Shown here piece after piece: positions 40,474-47,673 of a stretch of DNA of 64,000 nt. A program made the position numbers and the translations under genes. A model generated the notes under the pieces. The model made no database searches. It was not told where the DNA came from and was given only the letters and a program-made list of their open reading frames with translations. The stretch spans positions 186,001 through 250,000 of the forward strand of contig JAXLWL010000005.1 of assembly GCA_046328505.1 (NCBI GenBank), given 5' to 3'. The stretch's first letter is position 1, and every line of letters starts with the position of its first letter. This stretch comes from JBDHWG01 sp046328505. GTDB taxonomy: Bacteria; Chloroflexota; Anaerolineae; Epilineales; JAHCIE01.

Positions 40474-43400
40474 CTACTGCTCCTGCGGTAGCCGGTACGC
40501 GTCCAGGGCCGGGCGGAAGGGGCGCAGGAGCCAGTGCGGGCGGCGCAGGCCGTTGGGCGAGACCTGGGAGGCCGGGCGGGCCATCGCCAGCCACTCGCGG
40601 AAAACGGCCTGCGAGCGCTGGGTGTCCACGTGGATGTCGCCGTAGCGGTCGTTCGCGCCGGCCTTCACCAGGCGCACCTTCTGGTGCCAGCACTGCTGCC
40701 CACTGATGGGGTCGGGATGCACCGAGAACGTCATGTTCTGGTGGACGCCGGCATCCTGCCACCACACGCGCGCCGTGTCCGGGTCGTCGCTGGTGTAGGG
40801 CTGAACGCCGTGCACCTGGCGCATCTGCCACTGCCCGTTACCCTGGCTGTTCAGCTCGACAAGGGCCGTGGCGAACCGTCCGCCCTGGGCCTCGTCCAGC
40901 CGCCAGCGACCGAGGTGGTGGGAACAGGCCACGACGCCCGGGCGGATACCTTCGGTGACCCAGACGCGATCCACGAAGTAGCCAATCTCGGTTTCAACGC
41001 GAATCAAATCGCCGGTGGTCACCTCCAGCCGCGCCGCGTCCTCCGGGTGCATCCACAGCGGGTTCTTGTGGCTGATCTCGTATAGCCACTTGGCGTAGCC
41101 GCTGCGCGTGTGGATGAGCGTCGGCAGGCGGAAGGTGGACAGAAGCACGGCCTCGCCCCAGTCGCGGTTGACCTTGCTGGGGTGAACGTGGCTCTTGATG
41201 TATGTCGGCAGGGCGTACTCCGGCCAGCCCCAGTCGCGCATCGTTGTCGAGTAGAACTCCAGGCGGCGCGACGGCGTCGGGAAGCCCGCGACCTGGTCGC
41301 CGTCGGCCAACTGTAGCCCGATGGGCCGCCCGCGCTCGGGGTCAGGCTGGAACAGGGGCATGGGCGTGATATTTGACGGCGGCGCGGCCGGCTCGCTCGT
41401 GTAGATGATGCCAGTCGTCGCGTCGACGCGGCTGCCGGCCAGCTCGGCCTCGCTCAGCGGGCGGTCATACGCCGGGTTCGCGCCCTTGCGTATCTCGAAC
41501 GCGCCGTACTTGCGCATGTACCCCAGCGGCGTCAACCCCTCCTTCGCCGCCGCCTCTGGTAGCCCCGGCACGTGGTTCTCGAACATCCAGCCGTACAGCT
41601 CGTCCACGGTAATCTTCTGGCCCGGCCGATAGGGGCTTTCAAACGTCTTGCGGATGCCCAGCGTGCCGTCGGGGTCGATGCGCCACGACATCTCGATCCA
41701 GAACTCGTCTTCCTCCCACACCTCGCCAGGGTTCGCCGCGCGCGTGTCCGTCACCGGCTTGCCTAGCCGCCGCATTGCCTCGCGCACGACCGGCTGGCGG
41801 AAGGCGATCCACGCGCCCGCCTGGGTCTCCTGGCTCATGATGTCGTGGCGCTCGGCGCCGACACCCATTGGCAGGATGTAGTCGGCGAACAACGCCGTCT
41901 CGCTCCACGTGGGCGAGAGATGAATATGGAGGCCGAACTTCGACTCGTCGCTCAGCATCTCCAGCCACGTCATGCCGTCAGGGTTGGTCCAGACCGGGTT
42001 GTAGACGCGTGTGAAGTAGACGTCGAGCTTGCCGCGCCCTTCCTTCATCAGGTGCGGCAGAAGGAAGCTCATCTCGTAGTGGGTCAGCGGGTACTCCTGC
42101 GGCCACGTCAGCTCGTTCCAGCGCTTGACGTGCGGGGCCATATTGGGGTAGCGCGGCACCCACTTGTCCCACACGTTTGCCGACGTGCCGCCCTCGACGC
42201 CGACCGAGCCGGTCAGGACGTTGAGGAACCACAGGCAGCGCGCCACCGCCCACCCGCCGAGGTTGGCGGAGGTGGCGCTGCGCCACGTGTGGGCGGCGAG
42301 CTTGCCATCGCAGCGCGACACGATCTCGGCGATGCGGCGGATCTGCTCTTCGTCCACACCGCTTTCCTGCGCGGCGAAGGCGAAGGTGTAGGGCGCGTAG
42401 ACTTCTTTGAGCTTGGCCTCGAAGCTGTCGAACGTGCGCGGCAGGTCAGGGTGCTCGGCGGCCAGGTAGTCTTCCCAGTTGGTCCAGCGGCGGACGAAGT
42501 CGCGGTCGTAGCGGCCGGTCTCTAGCAGGTAGCGGGCGATAGAGAGCAGGATGGCCGCCTCGCTGCCTGGCCAGGGCGACAGCCACTCGTCGGCGAGGGA
42601 GGCGGTATTGGACAGGCGCGTGTCCAGGACGATGAGCTTCGCGCCGGCCATCTTGCCTTCCATGATACGCTGGGCGTGGGGGTTGAAGTAGTGGCCGGTC
42701 TCCAGATGGCTGCTGATGAGGAAGATGACGTTGGCGTTGGCGTGGTCGGGGGAGGGGCGGTCCAGGCCCATCCAGAGGGATTGGCCGCAACGCGCGCCCG
42801 CCGAGCAGACGTTGGTGTGGGAGTTGTGGCCGTCGACGCCCCAGGCGGGCAGCACCCACTCCATAAAGCCGTCGTGGCCCGGGCGGCCGACGTGGTACAT
42901 GACCTCATTGTGCCGCTCTTCGCGGAAGGCGGTGCGGATGCGCGCGGCGATGTCGTCCAGCGCCTCATCCCATGTGACGCGCTTCCACTTGCCCTCGCCG
43001 CGCTTGCCGACGCGCTTCATCGGGTAGAGGATGCGGTCGGGGTCGTAGACCTGGTTGAGCGTGGCCGGGCCTTTCGCGCAGTTGCGGCCGCGGCTGCCGG
43101 GGTGGGCCGGGTTGCCCTCGAACTTCTGGATGCGCAGCGTGTCCTTGTCGACGTAGCCCAGGAGGCCGCAGCCGCTCTCGCAGTTGAAGCACACCGTGGG
43201 GACGAGGGTGTAACGGCGGGCGACGCGGCGCGGCCACGCCTTCCCGTCGTACTCCGTCCAGTCATCCCACTTTTCGGCGGGGGGGAAGCTGACCAGACCT
43301 TCGCCATTCGTCGCGCGAACAGGCTGGACGTCACCCTGGGCGGCTTTCGAAGAGGAAGGCAGCGCAGAGGCGCTGAGACGCAGCGGGGAGGACTCAGAGG

Positions 43401-43491
43401 TCTTTTCCCTCTCTGAGTTGCTACGTCGCTGTGTTTCTGGCTCGTTTACGGTGCTTCTACCGCCCAACGCTTGCATGAACTGCGCGAGCAT
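40474..43491 (-). CDS. Molybdopterin oxidoreductase catalytic subunit (DMSO reductase superfamily)
   Basis: 1005 aa from the ATG at 43491, which has AGGAG 6 bases upstream; the open frame reaches 43512. The N-terminal [4Fe-4S] site is Cys101, Cys104, Cys108 and Cys138 (CFNCESGC ... NCAKG). The block HNSHTNVCSAGARCG probably holds the Mo-ligating Cys, as in polysulfide/thiosulfate-reductase-like enzymes. A C-terminal molydopterin-dinucleotide-binding domain follows (NPLWMHPEDAARLEV). There is no twin-arginine signal, so the subunit should stay in the cytoplasm. The first ~60 residues (SSPLRLSASALPSSS) look low-complexity and perhaps repeat-derived. Partners: the FeS/NrfD protein at 44271 and the chaperone at 38430. 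Substrate unknown. Confidence 0.9.
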   Translation of the reverse strand: MLAQFMQALGGRSTVNEPETQRRSNSEREKTSESSPLRLSASALPSSSKAAQGDVQPVRATNGEGLVSFPPAEKWDDWTEYDGKAWPRRVARRYTLVPTVCFNCESGCGLLGYVDKDTLRIQKFEGNPAHPGSRGRNCAKGPATLNQVYDPDRILYPMKRVGKRGEGKWKRVTWDEALDDIAARIRTAFREERHNEVMYHVGRPGHDGFMEWVLPAWGVDGHNSHTNVCSAGARCGQSLWMGLDRPSPDHANANVIFLISSHLETGHYFNPHAQRIMEGKMAGAKLIVLDTRLSNTASLADEWLSPWPGSEAAILLSIARYLLETGRYDRDFVRRWTNWEDYLAAEHPDLPRTFDSFEAKLKEVYAPYTFAFAAQESGVDEEQIRRIAEIVSRCDGKLAAHTWRSATSANLGGWAVARCLWFLNVLTGSVGVEGGTSANVWDKWVPRYPNMAPHVKRWNELTWPQEYPLTHYEMSFLLPHLMKEGRGKLDVYFTRVYNPVWTNPDGMTWLEMLSDESKFGLHIHLSPTWSETALFADYILPMGVGAERHDIMSQETQAGAWIAFRQPVVREAMRRLGKPVTDTRAANPGEVWEEDEFWIEMSWRIDPDGTLGIRKTFESPYRPGQKITVDELYGWMFENHVPGLPEAAAKEGLTPLGYMRKYGAFEIRKGANPAYDRPLSEAELAGSRVDATTGIIYTSEPAAPPSNITPMPLFQPDPERGRPIGLQLADGDQVAGFPTPSRRLEFYSTTMRDWGWPEYALPTYIKSHVHPSKVNRDWGEAVLLSTFRLPTLIHTRSGYAKWLYEISHKNPLWMHPEDAARLEVTTGDLIRVETEIGYFVDRVWVTEGIRPGVVACSHHLGRWRLDEAQGGRFATALVELNSQGNGQWQMRQVHGVQPYTSDDPDTARVWWQDAGVHQNMTFSVHPDPISGQQCWHQKVRLVKAGANDRYGDIHVDTQRSQAVFREWLAMARPASQVSPNGLRRPHWLLRPFRPALDAYRLPQEQ

Positions 43492-43513
43492 CCCATTCTC
43501 CTGTAACTCCATC

Positions 43514-43702
43514 CATGTAGTGACGACTTATGTAGAATAACTAATTGTTGCCGCAATAGGGCTCGCGCTGGAGAGCCATCTCCAGCGCCTCCGAGGGGCG
43601 GTGGAGTTGGCACTCCACCGCGAGCGGAAAGCGGCACTAATCAGTAATGGCTCATCAGTCATCCTCCGGACCCCGATCAGCGACTCAAGTCGCTACTACA
43701 TG
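43514..43702. repeat. Compound repeat with inverted ATGTAGT(AG)CGACTT ends enclosing a CTGGAG/GGTGGAG element
   Basis: Left end CATGTAGTGACGACTTA, right end AAGTCGCTACTACATG, enclosing at 43547-43640 a copy of the double-hairpin element seen at 28851-28935. The right end supplies the last Met codon and the stop of the Uma2-family gene. Confidence 0.6.
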
Positions 43703-44256
43703 TTCCCGCCAAATAGCGACGCCACTGCCACTTCGAACCCCGGCAGGACGTCGCCGCCGTCCAGCAAATCGCCCTCGCCAACAATCTTGATATCTGTCAG
43801 CGAGCGATACACCGACACCGTGTTGTCGCTGGGGTCGGTGACCCAGACGACGATCACACCGATGGCGAAATATTCCCCTAGCTTCCGCTTGACCTCCGTC
43901 CAGCGGTCGTCGGGCGACATGACTTCGACGACCATCTCAGGCGCGACATCGAGAAAGCTGGGTGACTTTACCTGTGCCAGCCGCGCGTGCGAGATGAACA
44001 TCACGTCCGCGCCGCGAACCGTGTCCGGATTGCGCCGTATATACAGGCCCACCTCGCCGGTCATGACCTGGCCGAGTCCGTGTTCGTCAACGAAATTCCC
44101 CAGTACCTGACCAATTCGCCATTCGATCATGCCGTGCTGCCAGCCCGCGGGGTTCTTCATGATGATCTCCCCCTCAACCAGCTCGCAGCGCCCAATGTCT
44201 CCCATTTCCGCCAGCTCGTCGCCTGTGATGAGCTTCGCCTCCACATTGCTGGTCAT
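43696..44256 (-). CDS. Uma2-family (DUF820) PD-(D/E)XK-like protein
   Basis: 186 aa. Typical Uma2 blocks: ELVEGEIIMKNPAGWQHGMI, VGLYIRRNPDTVRGADVMFI, APEMVVEVMSPDDRWTEVKR and GVIVVWVTDPSDNTVSVYR. The Asp, Glu and Lys positions of the nuclease-like fold appear kept. The family is abundant in Chloroflexota and cyanobacteria; biochemical function is not established. It lies 14 bp after the FeS/NrfD gene and before the Mo subunit gene on the same strand, an odd insertion into a respiratory gene set. Confidence 0.88.
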   Translation of the reverse strand: MTSNVEAKLITGDELAEMGDIGRCELVEGEIIMKNPAGWQHGMIEWRIGQVLGNFVDEHGLGQVMTGEVGLYIRRNPDTVRGADVMFISHARLAQVKSPSFLDVAPEMVVEVMSPDDRWTEVKRKLGEYFAIGVIVVWVTDPSDNTVSVYRSLTDIKIVGEGDLLDGGDVLPGFEVAVASLFGGNM

Positions 44257-44270
44257 CGCTTCCCTCCAGC

Positions 44271-45962
44271 CTAACTATTCGGTATCTCTTGCGGGGCCAT
44301 GACGAAGGCATACTCGGCGGCGTATAGCCCGACGATGACGGCAAGCCCACTCAGCGCGGCCAGAGGGATGCCGAACCGCGGCAGGAGCAGGGCGGCGGCG
44401 AGGAGCAGCATGGCAACGATGTGGCCGACGCCGATGTTGCCGCCCCAGAACCACCCGGCGTAGCGCCCGGTGCGGATCGCCTCGGCGGCGCGCGCCGCCG
44501 TCTCACTGGCGTGGGGGATGCCGTGCTCGCCCATCAGCGTCAGGAGCAGGTCGAGGAACAGGCTGACCACCAGGACGTTGACCAGGAACGGCAGCAGTCC
44601 CTGGGGCATGGCGATGATCGCGGCCATCACGAGCAGGCCCGCCGCGCCGGCCATGACTGCCTGAACGAGAAAGTGCAGCGGGAGCGCGCTGCTCTGCCAC
44701 AGGTCGCGGCCCTCGGCCTGGGCGAACAGGAACGCGGTGTACACCGCGCCCAGGACGGCCAGAGGGACGCCGAGCCAGGCCAGGCCCCACTGGATCAACA
44801 GGTCGATATCTGGCCTTATCCAGCCGATGGCGCCGGCAAACGCCACGATTAGCCAGAGAGCCGCGACCACACCGAAGCCGAGCAGGATGAATGCCCCGCG
44901 CGCGAGCCAGCTCCGCCATTGGGGCCGCGTCAGGATCGTCACGAACATGCGCGGCTTCTTGAGGTCGAAGATGAGCAGAGCGGCGGTTGCTGCGAGGAAC
45001 ACCAGCGCCACCGTCAGCACCGGGATCGGGAAGAGGGGCGCGGACTGGGTAAGCCCGAAGCCGACGACCACGGCCAGAAGGAGGTACAGCCCGCTGGCGA
45101 TGGCTTTCGTGACCAGGTAAGCCGGCACGGGCCAGTGCCAGGGGATCTTGTGCTGCGCGTTGTACGCCGTCTGCACCATCCCCTCCGCGACGCGCCCGCC
45201 CATCAGCAGCGCGCTCCCGCTCACACCAAGCCCTTGCGCTTGTGGCGCGCGAATCGCCGTCCCGTTGGGCGCGTGCGGGCTACCGTCCTTCTCCTGGGTC
45301 TGGCTCCCTCTCCCCGTGGGAGAGGGGGTGGAGGTAAGGGACTTCGCCTGGTCCGTGACGATGTCCGCCCACATGAATGTGTCGTATGTGTGCGGGACGG
45401 TCGGCGTCATGGTCACGTCGTCGCCGTCCACGTAGAACACCTTCGGCGCGGTTCCTTGCTCCGGCTTGCGCACGCTGACCGCCTCGCGGGCGACCATGCG
45501 GCTGATAGCGCTGTTCGGGTCGTCCAGGTCGCCGGCGATGATCGAGCGGGTGGGGCAGACGATGACGCACGCCGGCTCCAGCCCGATGTCGGTGCGGTGG
45601 GCGCAGTAGTGGCATTTCGCGGCGCTGTGGGTGTCGGGGTCCATGTAGACGGCGTCGTAGGGACACGCCTGGAGACACGCCTTGCACCCGATGCACACGG
45701 CGGGATCGAACTCGACAATGCCGTCGGCGCGCTGGTACATCGCCGTCACCGGGCAGATGCGGACACACGGCGGGTTGGCACAGTGGTTGCAGCGCGTGAC
45801 CTGGAAGTGGCGGCGGGTGTTGGGGAACGCGCCCGTCTCCACGTACTTCACCCATGTGCGGTAGACGCCCAGGGGGACTTCGTTCTCCATCTTACACGCG
45901 ACGCTACAGGCGTGGCAGCCGATGCACGTGCGCTGGTCGATTACAAAGCCGTAGTTCGTCAT
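44271..45962 (-). CDS. Fused four-cluster ferredoxin / NrfD-type membrane subunit
   Basis: 563 aa. Residues 1-190 match DmsB/PhsB-type electron-transfer subunits with four Cys groups: CIGCHACSVACKMENEVPLG, CNHCANPPCVRICP, CIGCKACLQACPYDA and CHYCAHRTDIGLEPAC. A linker partly encoded by a CCCTCTCCC/GGGAGAGGG hairpin repeat (about residues 205-240) follows. The remainder has about eight to ten membrane helices of NrfD/DmsC type (LYLLLAVVVGFGLTQ, FVTILTRPQWRSWLARGAFI). No export signal, so the clusters face the cytoplasm like the Mo subunit. These two modules are usually separate genes. It should pass electrons between quinone and the enzyme at 40474. Confidence 0.92.
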   Translation of the reverse strand: MTNYGFVIDQRTCIGCHACSVACKMENEVPLGVYRTWVKYVETGAFPNTRRHFQVTRCNHCANPPCVRICPVTAMYQRADGIVEFDPAVCIGCKACLQACPYDAVYMDPDTHSAAKCHYCAHRTDIGLEPACVIVCPTRSIIAGDLDDPNSAISRMVAREAVSVRKPEQGTAPKVFYVDGDDVTMTPTVPHTYDTFMWADIVTDQAKSLTSTPSPTGRGSQTQEKDGSPHAPNGTAIRAPQAQGLGVSGSALLMGGRVAEGMVQTAYNAQHKIPWHWPVPAYLVTKAIASGLYLLLAVVVGFGLTQSAPLFPIPVLTVALVFLAATAALLIFDLKKPRMFVTILTRPQWRSWLARGAFILLGFGVVAALWLIVAFAGAIGWIRPDIDLLIQWGLAWLGVPLAVLGAVYTAFLFAQAEGRDLWQSSALPLHFLVQAVMAGAAGLLVMAAIIAMPQGLLPFLVNVLVVSLFLDLLLTLMGEHGIPHASETAARAAEAIRTGRYAGWFWGGNIGVGHIVAMLLLAAALLLPRFGIPLAALSGLAVIVGLYAAEYAFVMAPQEIPNS

Positions 45963-45989
45963 GCAACGTCTCCCCGCCGCCTCTAGAAA

Positions 45990-46048
45990 CTGTAGTGACG
46001 ACTTCAGTCGTTCTCCCAGCCGACGAGCGACTGGAAGTCGCTACTACA
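45990..46048. repeat. Inverted GTAGTGACGACTTCAGTCG ... GCGACTGGAAGTCGCTACTAC element
   Basis: Two facing copies of the short CGACTT hairpin motif, together forming a ~58-bp palindromic element just upstream of the FeS/NrfD gene. Confidence 0.6.
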
Positions 46049-46110
46049 TGCTCACACCCACGAGCTTTCATATTATCACCAACACCGACGGCTACGCAAA
46101 TGTATTTTGC

Positions 46111-46119
46111 TGGTATAAT
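46111..46119 (+). promoter_or_regulatory. Extended -10 promoter of the amidase gene
   Basis: TGGTATAAT, a perfect extended -10, 38 bases before the start codon. Confidence 0.65.
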
Positions 46120-46157
46120 ACCGTTTCGTAATCTCACTACCGTAAGGAGTCGCGAGT

Positions 46158-47591
46158 ATGGCGCTTTCGGACGAGTTGGCGTTCATGGATGCCACGGCCC
46201 AGGCCGAGTTGGTGCGCAAGGGCGAGTGTACGCCGCTAGAGCTTGTGGACGCGGCCATTGCGCGCATCGAGCGCGTTAACCCTGAGATCAACGCCGTCAT
46301 CACGCCGCTGTTCGACGAGGCGCGGGCGGCGGCGGCCGGCCCTCTGCCCGATGGGCCGTTCAAGGGCGTACCGTTCCTGCTCAAGGACATCGGCCCGGCG
46401 CTCGGCGGCGTGCGCCAGACGTCCGGCTCGGCTTTCACGCGCGACTACGTTCCTCGCGAGGACGGCACGCTCATCGAGCGCCACAAGGCGGCCGGGCTGG
46501 TCATCGTCGGCAAGACGAACACGCCCGAGTTTGGTATCTTGCCGACGACCGAGCCGGCCGCGTTCGGCGCCAGCCACAACCCCTGGGACACGACGCGCTC
46601 GACCGGCGGCTCCAGCGGCGGCTCGGCGGCGGCTGTCGCGGCCGGGCTCGTCCCGATGGCTCACGCGAGTGACGGCGGCGGCTCGATCCGTATCCCGGCG
46701 GCCTGCTGCGGCCTCGTCGGATTGAAGCCGACACGCGCTCGGACGCCGGTTGGTCCGGCGATTGGCGACGTCGCCGGCGGGGTCGTGGTGGAGCACGCCC
46801 TGACGCGCTCGGTGCGCGACTGCGCCGCGTTGCTCGATGCGACGGCAGGCCCGGCCGTTGGCGATCCCTACTGGGCGCCGCCTCCCGCGCGGCCATTTAG
46901 CCAGGAGGTGGGCGCCGCCCCGGGCCGATTGCGCATCGCTTTCACGACCAGGGCCTTGAATGGCGTGCCGGTGCACCCGGACGCCATCAAGGCGACCGAG
47001 GAGACGGCGAAGCTGCTCGCGGACCTGGGCCATATCGTCGAGGAGGCCGCGCCGCAGATCGACGCGAACCTGTTCATCCAGGCCTTCACTGGCGTGTGGG
47101 CCGCGTCCACCGGCTGGACCATTGACGCCCTGGCTTACGTTACGGGCCGCACGCCCACCGCCGACCAGTTCGAGCCACTGACCTGGGCGCTGTATCAGAT
47201 GAGCCGCAGTACCAACGCCCCGATGTACCTTCTGGCCTGGACCGGCTTGCAGCAAATGGCGCGCTACGTCGGCGCTTTCTTCGAGACTTACGATGCGTGG
47301 CTGACGCCGACGCTGACCGAGCCGGCGCCGCCCCTCGGGTCGTTCAACTCGCCGCCCGACAACCCCCTGTTTGGCATGTTTCGCGCGGCGGCCTATATTC
47401 CTTTCACGCCACTTGCCAATGTCACCGGCCAGCCCGCTATCAGCCTGCCGCTGATGTGGAACGAGCAGAACCTGCCGATCGGCGTGCAGTTCTACGGGCG
47501 CTTTGGCGACGAAGCGACGCTCATCCGACTGGCCGCGCAGCTAGAGGAAGCCAGGCCGTGGGCGAATCGCCGCCCGCCTGTCTCGGCGTGA
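46158..47591 (+). CDS. Amidase signature family hydrolase
   Basis: 477 aa with AAGGAG 8 bases before the ATG. The Ser-cisSer-Lys triad is visible: Lys in GVPFLLKDIG and the Gly/Ser-rich stretch STGGSSGGSAAAVAAGLVP with the nucleophile in ASDGGGSIRIPAACCGLVGL. The C-terminal block NVTGQPAISLPLMWNEQNLP followed by GVQFYGRFGDE is also conserved. The family hydrolyses amides (and includes GatA), but no gatB or gatC is nearby and the length is typical of stand-alone amidases. Substrate unknown. Confidence 0.93.
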   Translation: MALSDELAFMDATAQAELVRKGECTPLELVDAAIARIERVNPEINAVITPLFDEARAAAAGPLPDGPFKGVPFLLKDIGPALGGVRQTSGSAFTRDYVPREDGTLIERHKAAGLVIVGKTNTPEFGILPTTEPAAFGASHNPWDTTRSTGGSSGGSAAAVAAGLVPMAHASDGGGSIRIPAACCGLVGLKPTRARTPVGPAIGDVAGGVVVEHALTRSVRDCAALLDATAGPAVGDPYWAPPPARPFSQEVGAAPGRLRIAFTTRALNGVPVHPDAIKATEETAKLLADLGHIVEEAAPQIDANLFIQAFTGVWAASTGWTIDALAYVTGRTPTADQFEPLTWALYQMSRSTNAPMYLLAWTGLQQMARYVGAFFETYDAWLTPTLTEPAPPLGSFNSPPDNPLFGMFRAAAYIPFTPLANVTGQPAISLPLMWNEQNLPIGVQFYGRFGDEATLIRLAAQLEEARPWANRRPPVSA

Positions 47592-47673
47592 GAGGGTGTC
47601 TTGGTAAGACCTACCGCTGCCGGGCGTCTGAGTTTTCAGCAGCGCCTGTCATGGCGGAATGAGGAAGTTGTCT

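Noticed and set aside
41845..42525. Forward open frame opposite the molybdoenzyme gene
   Set aside because: Shadow of conserved coding sequence on the other strand; no independent signals.
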